A stretch of DNA of 64,000 nucleotides. It comes from Actinomadura craniellae (GTDB lineage Bacteria > Actinomycetota > Actinomycetes > Streptosporangiales > Streptosporangiaceae). Below are positions 18,237 to 28,395 of this stretch, in pieces. The translations under genes and the position numbers were made by a program. Positions within the stretch are counted from its first letter, which is position 1. The number at the start of each line of letters is the position of its first letter. Under the pieces are notes generated by a model. That model saw only the letters and a program-made list of their open reading frames with translations. It had not been told where the DNA came from and did not search any database. The DNA is taken from assembly GCF_003289645.1 (NCBI RefSeq), contig NZ_QLYX01000004.1, positions 186,001 through 250,000 on the forward strand, given 5' to 3'.

Positions 18237-18794
18237 ATGCCGGGGTACGACTTCGAGCTGATCCTCAGCCGTCCCTTCTACGAGGCCGAGCTCGACCCCC
18301 TGTTCCAGCGCACGCACGGCGCGGTGACCGTGGGGTTCGTCCGCGAGGGCCAGCAGGCCGGACGTCCCGGCCAGGCCGGCGCCGACTGGCAGGCCCCCTC
18401 GCTGGCGGTGGCGATGATGGACGTCATCGCGCACATCGAGGCCAGCGCACCCGGGCTGCGCGTGCTCCGGGTCGAGGCCGACCCGCTGCTGTCGATGCAC
18501 GAGATCGCCGAGCGGGTGGGCCGCAGCGTCGAGTCGGTGCGGCTCTGCATCAAGGGCGCCCGCGGGCCGGGACACTTCCCGGCCGCCGAGACCTCCACCC
18601 CCCGGCACCGGCTCTGGCGCTGGTCGCACGTGGCCGACTGGTACGGCATCCAGGACCCGCAGATCCTGGAGGCCGGCCCCACCAGCCAAGCCGTCAACGG
18701 CTGGCTGGCGCTGCGCGAGGTGGTACCGGACGTGGCCCCCGCCCCGCACGAGCTGACCGAGGCCCTGTCCGCGGTCTTCCCGCACGTGGCCTGA
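18237..18794 (+). CDS. helix-turn-helix DNA-binding protein of unknown role
   Basis: 185 aa from ATG 18237, preceded by a perfect AAGGAGG at 7-nt spacing. The N-terminal half begins PGYDFELILSRPFYEAELDPLFQRTHGAVTV (shortened), a domain I do not recognise. The C-terminal half contains a helix-turn-helix, LLSMHEIAERVGRSVESVRLC, at about residues 82-102, followed by basic KGARGPGHFP, resembling the DNA-binding region of MerR/excisionase-type proteins. It is the only plus-strand gene between truA and the right-edge aminotransferase, and it lies between the DUF1707 gene and infA. A transcriptional role is inferred from the HTH alone. Confidence 0.78.
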   Translation: MPGYDFELILSRPFYEAELDPLFQRTHGAVTVGFVREGQQAGRPGQAGADWQAPSLAVAMMDVIAHIEASAPGLRVLRVEADPLLSMHEIAERVGRSVESVRLCIKGARGPGHFPAAETSTPRHRLWRWSHVADWYGIQDPQILEAGPTSQAVNGWLALREVVPDVAPAPHELTEALSAVFPHVA

Positions 18795-18800
18795 ACCCGG

Positions 18801-19247
18801 CTAGCCCGGCGGGCGGCGGCCCTGGCCGCGCAGCCAGGTGGCCAGCAGCACCAGGCCCCACGGGCCGGCGACCCAGAGCCACCAGGGGTAGAACGCGCCC
18901 GTGGTGACCCCCACGGCCAGCCAGATGGTGAAGCAGAGCAGGCTCACCCCGGCCCAGGTCCCCCAGGCCGCGATCGCGTCCCGATGGGTCAGCGCACCGC
19001 CCGCCCGCCGCTCCGGAACCGAGCTCGCCCGCCGGGCGGCCGGTACCGGCAGCGCGTAGAGGTCCTCCTCGGGCAGGTCGGCCGTGATCTCCTGGAGCTG
19101 ACCCAGCGTCCGGGCGGCATAGGTCGACTCCAGCCGTTCCTGGAGCTCGTCCAGGGTGATCCGGCCCTGCGCGCAGTGCTCGCGGAGCGCCTCCGCCACC
19201 TGGTCGCGGTCCCGGTCCGAGGCCCGCATCTCGGGGTTCGGCTGCAT
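18801..19247 (-). CDS. DUF1707 (SHOCT-like) membrane protein
   Basis: 148 aa. The N-terminal DUF1707 motif MRASDRDRDQVAEALREHCAQGRITLDELQERL (shortened: ASDRDRDQVAEAL, GRITLDELQERL) is followed by a linker and then two closely spaced hydrophobic helices (about 94-113 and 117-136: WGTWAGVSLLCFTIWLAVGV, YPWWLWVAGPWGLVLLATWL). A basic tail ends the protein. DUF1707 proteins are common in actinobacteria, but their function is not established. It lies 16 bp after map on the same strand and converges on the HTH gene with a 6-bp gap. It is likely co-transcribed with secY-adk-map. Confidence 0.85.
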   Translation of the reverse strand: MQPNPEMRASDRDRDQVAEALREHCAQGRITLDELQERLESTYAARTLGQLQEITADLPEEDLYALPVPAARRASSVPERRAGGALTHRDAIAAWGTWAGVSLLCFTIWLAVGVTTGAFYPWWLWVAGPWGLVLLATWLRGQGRRPPG

Positions 19248-19263
19248 GGCCAGTCCTTCTGGG

Positions 19264-20088
19264 TCAGGAAGCGGCGACCCGTCCGCCGAGTGCGGTGAGG
19301 CGCTCGCGTCCCTCGTCGAGCGCCGTGAGCACCCGGGGGCCGTCCTCGGTCACCGCGAAGGTGTGCTCGAAGTGCGCGGACCGGCGGCCGTCGGCGGTGA
19401 CCACCGTCCAGCCGTCGGCGAGTTCGTAGGTGTCCTTGGTGCCGAGGTTGACCATCGGCTCGATCGCGAAGCACATGCCGGGCAGCAGTTCCGGGCCGTG
19501 CCCCGGCGCGCCGTGGTTGGCCACCAGCGGGTCCATGTGCATCTCGGTGCCGATGCCGTGCCCGCCGTAGCCCTCGACGATCCCGTACGGCCCCTGGTCG
19601 CGGATGTACCGCTCGATGGCGTGCGAGATGTCGGTCAGCCGGGCGCCCGCGACTCCGGCCGCCAGGCCGTGCCACAGCGAGTTCTCGGTGACCTCCAGCA
19701 GCCGCCGCAGCTCCGCGGAGATCTCGCCGACCGGGACGGTGATGGCCGCATCGCCGTGCCAGCCCGCGACGATGGCACCGCAGTCGATGGAGATGACGTC
19801 GCCGTCCCGCAGCACCTTGCCGGGGTCGGGGATGCCGTGCACGATCTCCTCGTTCACCGAGGCGCAGATCGTCGCGGGAAAGCCGTGGTAGCCCTTGAAG
19901 GAGGGGACGCCACCGCCCGCCCTGATCGACTCTTCGGCCAGTGCGTCGAGATCGGCGGTGGTGATGCCGGGCTTGACGGCCTCGCGCAGCAGCTCCAGGG
20001 TCTGCCCGACCAACAGCCCGGCGGCACGCATCAACTCGACCTGCTCGGCGCTCTTCACCTGGATCGCAGGCTTACGCCTCTTCCACAT
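19264..20088 (-). CDS. map: type I methionine aminopeptidase
   Basis: Removes the initiator Met from nascent chains. 274 aa. All five metal ligands are visible: D102 (ISIDCGA), D113 (WHGDAA), the His in GYGGHGIG, the Glu in FAIEPM, and the Glu in FEHTFAV. The substrate-binding region VNEEIVHGIPD is also intact. It lies 30 bp after adk in the secY-adk-map unit. A short N-terminal extension (MWKRRKPAIQVKS) is present; it is slightly longer than in E. coli MAP. Confidence 0.97.
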   Translation of the reverse strand: MWKRRKPAIQVKSAEQVELMRAAGLLVGQTLELLREAVKPGITTADLDALAEESIRAGGGVPSFKGYHGFPATICASVNEEIVHGIPDPGKVLRDGDVISIDCGAIVAGWHGDAAITVPVGEISAELRRLLEVTENSLWHGLAAGVAGARLTDISHAIERYIRDQGPYGIVEGYGGHGIGTEMHMDPLVANHGAPGHGPELLPGMCFAIEPMVNLGTKDTYELADGWTVVTADGRRSAHFEHTFAVTEDGPRVLTALDEGRERLTALGGRVAAS

Positions 20089-20118
20089 GTCCCCTCCCGT
20101 ACTCGTGCAGGAGGTCCG

Positions 20119-20769
20119 TTACTTGTCGAACTGTCGCACCACGGCGAGCGCGCGCTCGGTGACCTCTTCGACCGGACCGGTCGCGTCGATGCCGCGCAGG
20201 ATCTCCTCATCGGCATAGAACGACACGAGGGGCGCGGTCTGTTCCTGGTAGACCTCCAGCCGGTGCCGGACGACCTCTTCCTTGTCGTCGTCCCGCTGGA
20301 ACAGGGCGCCCCCGCAGTCGTCGCAGATGTCGTCCTGCTTGTCGTCGAAGTCGACGTGCCAGATCTTGCCGCACTGGCCGCAGGTCCGCCGCCCGGAGAG
20401 CCGGCGGACCACCTCGTCCTCATCGACCACGAGTTCGAGCACCAGATCGAGCCGCTGATCCCACTCGGCGAGGATCTTCTTCAGGGTCTCGGCCTGGGGC
20501 ACGTTCCGCGGGAAACCGTCGAGCAGGAACCCCTCCCTCGCATCCTTCTCGGCGAGCCGGTCGCGGACCATCGCTATGGTGACCTCGTCGGGGACGAGGT
20601 CACCGCGGTCCATGTACTGCTTGGCCTTCCGGCCGAGCTCGGTGCCGCCGCTCACGTTGGCGCGGAAGATGTCACCTGTCGAGATTTTCGGGATCGACAG
20701 ATGGGAGGCGATGAATTGGGCCTGCGTCCCCTTGCCCGCTCCCGGGGGGCCCACGAGCACGATACGCAC
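20119..20769 (-). CDS. adk: adenylate kinase (zinc-lid type)
   Basis: Interconverts ATP + AMP and 2 ADP. 216 aa. P-loop GPPGAGKGT is at 7-15, NMP-binding [11 protein letters not shown] at about 29-39, and DGFPRN at 84-89. The LID domain carries a Cys4 zinc site (C130, C133, C149, C152), a form found in many Gram-positive Adk proteins. It starts GTG; its first base is the last base of the secY stop codon (TAGTG), so translation is coupled to SecY. Confidence 0.97.
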   Translation of the reverse strand: MRIVLVGPPGAGKGTQAQFIASHLSIPKISTGDIFRANVSGGTELGRKAKQYMDRGDLVPDEVTIAMVRDRLAEKDAREGFLLDGFPRNVPQAETLKKILAEWDQRLDLVLELVVDEDEVVRRLSGRRTCGQCGKIWHVDFDDKQDDICDDCGGALFQRDDDKEEVVRHRLEVYQEQTAPLVSFYADEEILRGIDATGPVEEVTERALAVVRQFDK

Positions 20770-22070
20770 TACCGGAGGAAGCCCTCGTAGTGACGCTGCT
20801 GCAGTTGGCTCTCGATCTGCTTCACGGTGTCCAGTCCAACGCCGACGACAATGAGGATGCTCGTCCCTCCGAAGGGGAACTCATCCCCGACCCCCAGGAT
20901 CGCGAGGGCCACCATCGGGATCAGAGCGACGAGCCCCAGGTACAGCGCACCGGGTGTGGTGATCCGGGTCAGCACGTAGTCGAGGTACTCGGCGGTCGGC
21001 CGACCCGGACGGATGCCTGGGATGAACCCACCATACTTCTTCATGTTGTCGGCGACTTCAGTGGGGTTGAACGTGATCGCCACGTAGAAGTACGTGAAGA
21101 AAACGATCAGCCCGAAGAAGACGGCCATGTGCACCGGGTCGGTCGGCTGGAGGTACTTGCCCAGGGTCTGGTTGAGGAACTTGTTCTCCGGCCAGAGCCC
21201 CTGCGCCAGCACCGGCAGGTACAGCAGCGACGAGGCGAAGATGATCGGGATGATGCCGGCCTGGTTGACCTTGAGCGGGATGTAGGTGGAGGTCCCGCCG
21301 TACATCCGGCGGCCGACCATCCGCTTGGCGTACTGCACCGGGATGCGCCGCTGGGCCTGCTCGACGAAGACCACGGCCATCATGATCGCGAGGCCGACGA
21401 GCATGACGATGGCGAAGGTGAAGCCGCCCTTGGCCTGGTAGATGGCCCAGAACTGGGCCGGGAAGATCGCGACGACCTGGGTGAAGATCAGGATCGACAT
21501 GCCGTTGCCGACGCCGCGGTCGGTGATCAGCTCGCCCAGCCACATGATCACGGCGGTGCCGGCGGTCATCACGATCACCATGGTGATGACCGTGAACAGG
21601 CTGTTGTCGTACAGCAGGTCACCCGACGCCTGCCCCTGGAACAGGTTGCCGGTGCTCGCCATCGCGACGATGCCCGTCGCCTGCAGGATCGCCAGGCCGA
21701 TGGTCAAGTAGCGGGTGTACTGTGTGATCTTGGTGGTGCCGGCCTGGCCCTCCTTCTTCAGTGCCTCCAACCGCGGAATCACCACGGTCAGCAACTGAAG
21801 GATGATGCTCGCGGTGATGTACGGCATGATGCCGAGCGCGAACACCGAAAGCCGCAGCAGCGCGCCACCGCTGAACAGGTCGACAAGTTGGAAGACCTGG
21901 GCGGAGCCGCCTTCCTTCGCCGCCTCCGCGCTCTCGCGCAGCACCGCGGTGTTCACCCCCGGCGTCGGCAACAGCGAGCCGACCCGGAAGATCGCAATGA
22001 TGAAAAGCGTGAACAGCAGCTTCTTACGCAGGTCCGGCGTACGGAATACCCGAGTGAACGCGGTCAGCAC
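20769..22070 (-). CDS. secY: protein translocase subunit SecY
   Basis: Channel-forming subunit of the Sec translocon; SecE, its partner, is at 63033-63302. 433 aa from the GTG at 22070, which is preceded by AGGAGG; the frame runs upstream to 22151 but that sequence is Arg/Pro-rich and not family-like. Ten hydrophobic helices are evident, with conserved [21 protein letters not shown] (helix 1, shortened), plug-region [18 protein letters not shown] and the C-terminal ATPase-contact loop. It is separated from rplO by a large compound hairpin, so it probably has its own promoter in 22071-22176. Confidence 0.96.
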   Translation of the reverse strand: MLTAFTRVFRTPDLRKKLLFTLFIIAIFRVGSLLPTPGVNTAVLRESAEAAKEGGSAQVFQLVDLFSGGALLRLSVFALGIMPYITASIILQLLTVVIPRLEALKKEGQAGTTKITQYTRYLTIGLAILQATGIVAMASTGNLFQGQASGDLLYDNSLFTVITMVIVMTAGTAVIMWLGELITDRGVGNGMSILIFTQVVAIFPAQFWAIYQAKGGFTFAIVMLVGLAIMMAVVFVEQAQRRIPVQYAKRMVGRRMYGGTSTYIPLKVNQAGIIPIIFASSLLYLPVLAQGLWPENKFLNQTLGKYLQPTDPVHMAVFFGLIVFFTYFYVAITFNPTEVADNMKKYGGFIPGIRPGRPTAEYLDYVLTRITTPGALYLGLVALIPMVALAILGVGDEFPFGGTSILIVVGVGLDTVKQIESQLQQRHYEGFLR

Positions 22071-22176
22071 CAATCCTCCTGGGCGATTCCCGATCTCTGG
22101 CCGCCGACGGGGCCCGGGGCATAAGCGACGGCGTGCCGCACGATAGCGCACGCTGACCGTCGCACTCTAACAGCAC

Positions 22177-22252
22177 AAGATGCCGGGGCCTGCCGGTCGA
22201 GCGCCCGGGGCGTCCCGCCCCGGGCGCCGAACCGGCGCAACCCCGGCATCTT
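22177..22252 (-). terminator. compound hairpin between rplO and secY
   Basis: Three nested stems: an outer perfect 12-bp stem (AAGATGCCGGGG and CCCCGGCATCTT), a middle 6-bp stem (GCCGGT/ACCGGC) and an inner perfect 12-bp stem (GCGCCCGGGGCG and CGCCCCGGGCGC) with a 3-nt loop. It begins 2 bp after the rplO stop, which suggests the spc operon largely ends here and secY is started separately. Confidence 0.7.
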
Positions 22253-22254
22253 GG

Positions 22255-22716
22255 TTACAGCTCTTCGGTGCTTCCGCCGGCCGCCGCGATCTTCTCTTTC
22301 GCGGAGGCGGAGAAGGCGTGCACCTTCACCTGCACCGCGACGGAGATCTCGCCGCTACCGAGGATCTTGACGGGACGGTTCCGGCGCACCGCGCCCTTCG
22401 CCGCCAGTTCTTCCGCCGTGACCTCGCCGCCCTGCGGGTAGAGCTCGGTCAGCTTGTCCAGGTTGACGACCTGGTACTCGACGCGGAAGGGGTTCTTGAA
22501 GCCCTTCAGCTTCGGCACCCGGCGGATCAGCGGCATCTGGCCGCCCTCGAATCCGACGGGCACGGTGCTGCGGGCCTTGGTGCCCTTGGTGCCGCGGCCT
22601 GCGGTCTTCCCCTTGGAGGCCTCGCCGCGACCCTTACGGGTCTTGGCCTTGTTGGCTCCGGGGGCCGGGCGCAGGTGGTGCACCTTCAGGGGAGTTCCTT
22701 GGGTGGACTCCGCCAT
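22255..22716 (-). CDS. rplO: 50S ribosomal protein L15
   Basis: Late-assembly 50S protein. 153 aa. The N-terminal glycine-rich region ([25 protein letters not shown], shortened) and [10 protein letters not shown] are followed by the conserved [20 protein letters not shown] and the C-terminal [20 protein letters not shown] segment. It is last in the spc ribosomal set, 2 bp after rpmD, and is followed at once by the compound hairpin. Confidence 0.97.
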   Translation of the reverse strand: MAESTQGTPLKVHHLRPAPGANKAKTRKGRGEASKGKTAGRGTKGTKARSTVPVGFEGGQMPLIRRVPKLKGFKNPFRVEYQVVNLDKLTELYPQGGEVTAEELAAKGAVRRNRPVKILGSGEISVAVQVKVHAFSASAKEKIAAAGGSTEEL

Positions 22717-22718
22717 TG

Positions 22719-22901
22719 TCAGTCGACCTCCTCGACGGCGACCAGGTGGGCCACCGTCCGGATCATGCCGCGCACCTGGGGGTTGTCCGGGCGGACCGTG
22801 CTCTGACCGATCCGCCGCAGGCCCAGGGTACGCAACGTCTCACGCTGGTTGCGCTTCTCGCTGATCACGGACTTGGTCTGCGTGATCTTCAGGTCGCTCA
22901 T
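22719..22901 (-). CDS. rpmD: 50S ribosomal protein L30
   Basis: 60 aa, the short bacterial form: [52 protein letters not shown]. Its ATG at 22901 overlaps the rpsE stop by 4 bp (ATGA), so the start is well supported even though the frame remains open upstream. It lies between rpsE and rplO in the spc operon. Confidence 0.96.
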   Translation of the reverse strand: MSDLKITQTKSVISEKRNQRETLRTLGLRRIGQSTVRPDNPQVRGMIRTVAHLVAVEEVD

Positions 22902-23515
22902 GAGGCCACCTCCGCCCGTGGCTCGGAGCCGGCGGCCCGCGCCCGGAGCATCGCGGCCGGAGCCACGTCCTCGATCGGCAGGCCGCGCTTGGCCGCGATC
23001 TCCTCGGGCCGGTTGAGCTGCTTCAACGCGGTCACCGTGGCGTGCACGATGTTGATCGCGTTGGACGTGCCCAGCGACTTCGACAGAACATCGTGGATGC
23101 CTGCACACTCCAGCACGGCGCGCACCGGGCCGCCGGCGATGACACCGGTACCGGGGCTGGCCGGCTTCAGCAACACGACGCCCGCGGCTCGCTCGCCCTG
23201 GGTGGTGTGCGGGATGGTGCCCTGGATCCGCGGCACCTTGAAGAAGTGCTTCTTGGCCTCCTCGACGCCCTTGGCGATCGCCGCGGGCACCTCCTTGGCC
23301 TTGCCGTAGCCGACGCCGACGGTGCCGTTGCCGTCACCGACGACGACCAGGGCGGTGAAGCTGAAGCGCCGACCGCCCTTGACGACCTTGGCGACGCGGT
23401 TGATCGCCACGACGCGCTCGATGTACGACTGACCCTTGTCGGCGCCACCGCGGCGGTCGTCGCGGCGGTCGCGACGGTCGCCACCCTGACCGCCGCCACG
23501 CCTCTGCGCTGCCAT
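22898..23515 (-). CDS. rpsE: 30S ribosomal protein S5
   Basis: 30S protein at the mRNA entry site. 205 aa from the ATG at 23515 (GAGGAA upstream); upstream in-frame codons are not family-like. The first ~30 residues are an Arg/Asp/Gly-rich extension ([20 protein letters not shown]), then [21 protein letters not shown], the spectinomycin-contact loop [10 protein letters not shown], and the C-terminal domain [19 protein letters not shown]. No spectinomycin-resistance deletion is evident in that loop. The position is normal for the spc operon. Confidence 0.96.
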   Translation of the reverse strand: MAAQRRGGGQGGDRRDRRDDRRGGADKGQSYIERVVAINRVAKVVKGGRRFSFTALVVVGDGNGTVGVGYGKAKEVPAAIAKGVEEAKKHFFKVPRIQGTIPHTTQGERAAGVVLLKPASPGTGVIAGGPVRAVLECAGIHDVLSKSLGTSNAINIVHATVTALKQLNRPEEIAAKRGLPIEDVAPAAMLRARAAGSEPRAEVAS

Positions 23516-23558
23516 CAGTGGTTCCTCTTCTCGTTGACGTGCGTGGGCCGGGCCGGCA

Positions 23559-23945
23559 TCAGAACTCCAGCCCGTTCTCGCGGGCACCGTCCGCCAGCGC
23601 GGCGATGCGACCGTGGTACTTGTTGCCGGCGCGGTCGAAGACGACCTGCTCGATGCCCGCCGCCCGGGCGCGCTCGCCGAGGAGCTCGCCCACCTTGCGG
23701 GACTTGGCGGTCTTGTCGCCGGAGTCGGCCCGCAGGTCGGCCTCCATGGTCGACGCCGACACCAGGGTGTGCCCGACGGTGTCGTCGATGATCTGGGCGA
23801 ACACGTGGCGGGTGGAGCGGGTCACGACCAGCCGCGGCCGTGCGGCGGTGCCGACGACCTTCTTGCGGACCCGCAGATGCCGGCGCTTGCGGGACAGCGC
23901 CCGCGCCGCCGTGCCCTTCCGGGCCAGGGTCTTGGTGCCAGGCAT
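23559..23945 (-). CDS. rplR: 50S ribosomal protein L18
   Basis: 5S rRNA-binding protein, 128 aa. Basic N-terminus ([25 protein letters not shown], shortened), then [23 protein letters not shown] and the C-terminal [25 protein letters not shown] region, all canonical. It starts 2 bp after the rplF stop and is followed by rpsE. Confidence 0.97.
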   Translation of the reverse strand: MPGTKTLARKGTAARALSRKRRHLRVRKKVVGTAARPRLVVTRSTRHVFAQIIDDTVGHTLVSASTMEADLRADSGDKTAKSRKVGELLGERARAAGIEQVVFDRAGNKYHGRIAALADGARENGLEF

Positions 23946-23947
23946 GA

Positions 23948-24484
23948 CTACTTACCAGCCTTTCCGACCTTGCGGCGGATCTGCTCGCCTTGGTAACGCA
24001 CGCCCTTGCCCTTGTACGGGTCGGGCTTGCGCAGCTTGCGGATGTTGGCGGCGACCTCGCCGACCTTCTGCTTGTCGATGCCCTCGACCTTGAGGATCGT
24101 GGGCCGCTCGACGGTGAAGGTGATGCCCTCGGGCGGCTCGACGGTGATCGGGTGGCTGTAGCCCAGGGAGAACTCCAGGTTCTTGCCCTTGGCCTGGACC
24201 CGGTAGCCGACGCCCTGGATCTCCAGCGTCTTGCTGTAGCCCTCGGTCACCCCGACGACCATGTTGTTGATCAGCGAGCGGGTGAGGCCGTGCAGCGCGC
24301 GCACGGTGTTCTCGTCGCTCGGGCGCAAGACCTTGACCTCGCCGTCGGTGAGCTCGACCTTGATCGGCTCGGCAACGGTGTGCTTCAGCTCGCCCTTCGG
24401 CCCCTTGACGGTGACCGCCTGGCCGTCGACCTTGATGTCGACTCCGCCCGGAACGGGAACGGGCAGACGTCCAATACGAGACAT
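23948..24484 (-). CDS. rplF: 50S ribosomal protein L6
   Basis: 50S protein near the GTPase-associated region. 178 aa from ATG 24484 ([16 protein letters not shown]); the frame extends to 24538 but those codons lie in the rpsH-rplF spacer and overlap rpsH. Two duplicated L6 domains are visible, with the signature [22 protein letters not shown] (shortened) at the C-terminus. It is normal in length and position, 16 bp after rpsH. Confidence 0.97.
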   Translation of the reverse strand: MSRIGRLPVPVPGGVDIKVDGQAVTVKGPKGELKHTVAEPIKVELTDGEVKVLRPSDENTVRALHGLTRSLINNMVVGVTEGYSKTLEIQGVGYRVQAKGKNLEFSLGYSHPITVEPPEGITFTVERPTILKVEGIDKQKVGEVAANIRKLRKPDPYKGKGVRYQGEQIRRKVGKAGK

Positions 24485-24500
24485 GTTGAGTGCCCTCCCC

Positions 24501-24899
24501 TCACCAGACGTAGGCGAGGACTTCGCCGCCCACGCCACGCTTGCCGGCCTGCTTGTCAGTCATGAGACCGGACGACGTCGAGATGATCGCGACGCCGAGA
24601 CCGCCCAGGACCTTCGGCAGGTTGTCCTTCTTCGCGTACACCCGCAGACCCGGCTTCGAGACCCGCTTGATCCCGGCGATCGAACGCTCACGGGTGGGGC
24701 CGAACTTCAGGTCGATCACGAGCTTCTTGCCGACCTCGGCGTCCTCCACGTGCCACGCGGAGATGTAGCCCTCCTGCTGGAGGATCTCGGCGATGTGCGC
24801 CTTGATCTTCGAGTAGGGCATCGCCACGGCATCGTGGTAGGCCGAGTTGGCGTTCCGCAGACGCGTCAACATGTCTGCGATCGGGTCGGTCATCGTCAT
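24501..24899 (-). CDS. rpsH: 30S ribosomal protein S8
   Basis: Primary 16S rRNA-binding protein. 132 aa: [42 protein letters not shown] and the C-terminal [20 protein letters not shown] motif. In E. coli S8 is the spc-operon translational repressor; this sequence gives no evidence for or against that. A 146-bp gap with GC-rich inverted repeats separates it from rpsZ, unusually long for this operon. Confidence 0.97.
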   Translation of the reverse strand: MTMTDPIADMLTRLRNANSAYHDAVAMPYSKIKAHIAEILQQEGYISAWHVEDAEVGKKLVIDLKFGPTRERSIAGIKRVSKPGLRVYAKKDNLPKVLGGLGVAIISTSSGLMTDKQAGKRGVGGEVLAYVW

Positions 24900-25045
24900 G
24901 GCCTACTGGCCCTCCCTCGCCGCGGTTTCCGCACCATGCGGACCTTCGACGCGGTCATGGGCGCCGGCCCCTCCCGGATGGGGCGGCCGGGCACCCGGCT
25001 TATCAGGTTATCTGCGCTTCCGGCCGAGGTGGCCGGTCGCGTCCG

Positions 25046-25231
25046 CTACCAGCTCGACTTGGTGATGCCGGGCAGCTCGCCCCGGTGCGCCATCTCCCGG
25101 AAGCAGACCCGGCAGAGGCCGAACTTACGGTAGACGGAGCGAGGGCGTCCGCAGCGCGAGCAGCGGGTGTAGCCGCGCACCCCGAACTTGGGCTTGCGCG
25201 CCGCCTTGGAGATCAGCGACTTCTTCGCCAT
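25046..25231 (-). CDS. rpsZ: 30S ribosomal protein S14 type Z
   Basis: 61 aa, the short zinc-binding S14. Zinc ligands C24, C27, C40 and C43 are all present (CSRC, CRVC). The basic N-terminus [21 protein letters not shown] and C-terminal [18 protein letters not shown] are canonical. With the Cys4 form of L36 and S4 in the same cluster, this locus carries the zinc-dependent versions; a zinc-free S14, if any, would be elsewhere. It lies between rplE and rpsH. Confidence 0.96.
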   Translation of the reverse strand: MAKKSLISKAARKPKFGVRGYTRCSRCGRPRSVYRKFGLCRVCFREMAHRGELPGITKSSW

Positions 25232-25276
25232 AGGTCAGTACTCCCTGTTGCGATTCTCGGGACCGCTCGCGGCGGC

Positions 25277-25852
25277 CTAGGCTTCCTTGAACGGGAAGCC
25301 CAGCAGCTTCAGGAGCGCCCGGCCCTCGTCGTTGGTCTTCGCGGTCGTCACGACCGTGATGTCCATGCCACGCTGCCGGTCGACCTTGTCGGGGTCGACC
25401 TCGTGGAACATCACCTGCTCGGTCAGACCGAAGGTGTAGTTGCCGTGGCCGTCGAACTGCTTGGGCGACAGGCCGCGGAAGTCACGGATCCGGGGAAGCG
25501 CGGTCGACAGCAGCCGGTCGAGGAACTCCCACATCCGGTCGCCGCGCAGCGTGACGTGCGCGCCGATCGGCATGCCCTCGCGCAGCTTGAACTGGGCGAT
25601 CGACTTCTTGGCACGGTTGACCATGGGCTTCTGACCCGTGATCAGCGTTAGGTCGCGTACGGCGCCCTCGATCAGCTTGGCGTCCTTGGCCGCCTCGCCG
25701 ACCCCCATGTTGACCACGATCTTGGTCAGCCCGGGGATCTGCATCACGTTGGCGTAGCCGAACTGCTCCTGCATCGCCTTCGCGGTCTCCTCGCGGTAGC
25801 GGAGCTTGAGCCGGGGCTGCGGAACGGGACGCTCGGTGGTCGTCTCGGTCAT
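25277..25852 (-). CDS. rplE: 50S ribosomal protein L5
   Basis: 5S rRNA-binding protein of the central protuberance. 191 aa. Conserved [53 protein letters not shown] and the C-terminal [21 protein letters not shown] (shortened blocks) are intact. An N-terminal extension [14 protein letters not shown] is slightly longer than in E. coli. It starts 6 bp after the rplX stop. Confidence 0.97.
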   Translation of the reverse strand: MTETTTERPVPQPRLKLRYREETAKAMQEQFGYANVMQIPGLTKIVVNMGVGEAAKDAKLIEGAVRDLTLITGQKPMVNRAKKSIAQFKLREGMPIGAHVTLRGDRMWEFLDRLLSTALPRIRDFRGLSPKQFDGHGNYTFGLTEQVMFHEVDPDKVDRQRGMDITVVTTAKTNDEGRALLKLLGFPFKEA

Positions 25853-25857
25853 CGGAA

Positions 25858-26166
25858 TCAGATCTCCTTGCCGGAACGGCGCGAGATCCGGACCTTCGTG
25901 CCGTCGTCGTTGATCTTGTAGCCGACGCGGGTGGGCTTGCCGTCCTCGACCAGGGCCACGTTGCTGGCGTGCAGGGCGGCCTCGACCGTGACGATGCCGC
26001 TCTCCCGGCCGGCCCGCTGGGCGTCGGCCTTGATGTGCTTCTTGACGAAGTTGACGCCCTCGACGATGACGCGGTTGCGCTCCGGGAAGACCTTGATGAT
26101 CTTGCCCGTTTTGCCCTTGTCCTTACCGGCGAGGACGATGACCTCGTCGCCCTTCTTGATCTTCAT
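25858..26166 (-). CDS. rplX: 50S ribosomal protein L24
   Basis: Assembly-initiator protein, 102 aa. KOW motif near the N-terminus: [22 protein letters not shown]. The gene starts GTG-ATG in tandem (26169/26166); ATG 26166 is preferred because GGAGG lies 7 nt upstream of it, against 4 nt for the GTG. The rplN stop overlaps this start, so the two are coupled. The remainder ends [13 protein letters not shown], normal for actinobacteria. Confidence 0.96.
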   Translation of the reverse strand: MKIKKGDEVIVLAGKDKGKTGKIIKVFPERNRVIVEGVNFVKKHIKADAQRAGRESGIVTVEAALHASNVALVEDGKPTRVGYKINDDGTKVRISRRSGKEI

Positions 26167-26534
26167 CACAGCACCTCCGGCGCGAGCGAGATGATGCGCA
26201 TAAACTTCTTCTCGCGAAGCTCCCGGCCCACCGGGCCGAAGATGCGCGTGCCGCGCGGGTCTCCGCCGTCCTTGATGAGCACCGCCGCGTTCTCGTCGAA
26301 GCGGATGTAGGAGCCGTCGGCACGGCGGCGCTCCTTGCGGGTGCGCACGACGACGGCCTTGACGACGTCACCCTTCTTCACGCCGGCGCCGGGAAGGGCG
26401 TCCTTCACCGTCGCGACGATGATGTCGCCGACTCCCGCGTAGCGCCGACCCGAGCCGCCGAGCACACGGATGCAAAGGATCTCCTTCGCTCCCGTGTTGT
26501 CGGCGACCTTGAGTCGCGACTCCTGCTGGATCAC
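26166..26534 (-). CDS. rplN: 50S ribosomal protein L14
   Basis: 50S protein contacting 16S helix 44 (bridge B8). 122 aa, canonical throughout: [69 protein letters not shown] (shortened). First gene of the classical spc operon; a perfect hairpin (26565-26588) sits between it and rpsQ, the last S10-operon gene. Confidence 0.97.
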   Translation of the reverse strand: MIQQESRLKVADNTGAKEILCIRVLGGSGRRYAGVGDIIVATVKDALPGAGVKKGDVVKAVVVRTRKERRRADGSYIRFDENAAVLIKDGGDPRGTRIFGPVGRELREKKFMRIISLAPEVL

Positions 26535-26564
26535 GTCAACTCCTGTTCGTCACACCGGTTCTCC

Positions 26565-26588
26565 CCGCGAACTCCTGCGAGTTCGCGG
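26565..26588 (-). other. hairpin at the S10/spc operon boundary
   Basis: Perfect 10-bp stem (CCGCGAACTC and GAGTTCGCGG) with a CTGC loop, extendable by three further pairs beyond one mismatch. It lies between the rpsQ stop (26610) and the rplN start (26534), precisely at the classical S10/spc boundary. It may be a partial terminator or processing site; no U-tract. Confidence 0.55.
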
Positions 26589-26609
26589 AGAGCCTGGTGG
26601 AACCAGTAA

Positions 26610-26885
26610 TTACTTGGCCTTCTCGAGCAGCTCCACGACGCGCCAGCGCTTGGTGGCCGACAGCGGCCGGGTCTCCATCAGGCGGACCCGGTCGCCGACG
26701 CCGTACTCGTTGGCCTCGTCGTGCGCCTTGTACTTGGTCGTACGGCGGATGATCTTGCCGTACAGGGGGTGCTTCACGCGGTCCTCGACGGCGACCACAA
26801 CGGTCTTGTCCATCTTGTCGCTGACCACGATGCCCTCGCGGACCTTGCGGTTACCGCGGGTCTTCTCGGTCGTCTGCTCAGTCAT
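26610..26885 (-). CDS. rpsQ: 30S ribosomal protein S17
   Basis: 16S rRNA-binding OB-fold protein, 91 aa. N-terminal [30 protein letters not shown], then [19 protein letters not shown] and [19 protein letters not shown] (blocks shortened). The start overlaps the rpmC end by 8 bp. It is the last gene of the S10 operon, followed by the boundary hairpin. Confidence 0.97.
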   Translation of the reverse strand: MTEQTTEKTRGNRKVREGIVVSDKMDKTVVVAVEDRVKHPLYGKIIRRTTKYKAHDEANEYGVGDRVRLMETRPLSATKRWRVVELLEKAK

Positions 26886-27126
26886 CGTTCTTGTCCTCCA
26901 CGGGCTCCTCGACGACCGTGACGATGCCGAGCTCCCGCTCCCGCATCACGGTGTAGATGCGAGCGATCTCGCGCTTGACGGTACGCAGCCGCCCGTGGCT
27001 CTCAAGCTGGCCGGTCGCCGCCTGGAAGCGGAGGTTGAACAGCTCCTCCTTGGCTTCCTTCAGCTTGGTCACCAGCTCATCCTCAGGCTGGGTCCGCAAT
27101 TCGTCAGCGGTCAGTCCCTTGGCCAT
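26878..27126 (-). CDS. rpmC: 50S ribosomal protein L29
   Basis: Exit-tunnel protein, 82 aa. Core: [40 protein letters not shown], with the conserved [18 protein letters not shown]; an acidic tail follows ([10 protein letters not shown]). L29 is docking neighbour for trigger factor and SRP at the exit. It overlaps rplP by 1 bp and rpsQ by 8 bp. The acidic tail is longer than in E. coli L29 (63 aa). Confidence 0.96.
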   Translation of the reverse strand: MAKGLTADELRTQPEDELVTKLKEAKEELFNLRFQAATGQLESHGRLRTVKREIARIYTVMRERELGIVTVVEEPVEDKNDD

Positions 27127-27542
27127 TACTCAGCCACCTCACGCTTAACGATCTTGCACTTCATCGGCAGCTTGTGGATGGCGCGGGTGAGCGCCTCCCG
27201 GGCCACCGTCTCGTTGGGGTACGAGAGCTCGAACATCACCCGGCCAGGCTTGACGTTCGCGATCCACCACTCCGGCGAACCCTTACCGGAACCCATCCGG
27301 GTCTCGGCCGGCTTCTTGGTCAGCGGACGGTCCGGGAAGATGTTGATCCAGACCTTGCCACCACGGCGGATGTGCCGGGTCATCGCGATACGCGCGGCCT
27401 CGATCTGCCGGTTGGTCACGTAGTGGCCCTCGACGGCCTGGATGCCGTACTCGCCGAAGGTCACCTTCGTCCCGCCCTTGGCCATGCCGCGCCGCTTCGG
27501 GTGGTGCTGCTTGCGGTGCTTGACCTTGCGAGGGATCAGCAT
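27126..27542 (-). CDS. rplP: 50S ribosomal protein L16
   Basis: 50S protein near the A-site tRNA elbow. 138 aa from the ATG at 27542 ([20 protein letters not shown]); the frame runs further upstream but that is shadow sequence of rpsC. Conserved [12 protein letters not shown]-like segment (here [25 protein letters not shown], shortened), [18 protein letters not shown] and [17 protein letters not shown] are all present. It is 7 bp after rpsC. Confidence 0.97.
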   Translation of the reverse strand: MLIPRKVKHRKQHHPKRRGMAKGGTKVTFGEYGIQAVEGHYVTNRQIEAARIAMTRHIRRGGKVWINIFPDRPLTKKPAETRMGSGKGSPEWWIANVKPGRVMFELSYPNETVAREALTRAIHKLPMKCKIVKREVAE

Positions 27543-27549
27543 TGGTCGG

Positions 27550-28394
<845 letters not shown>

Positions 28395-28395
<1 letters not shown>

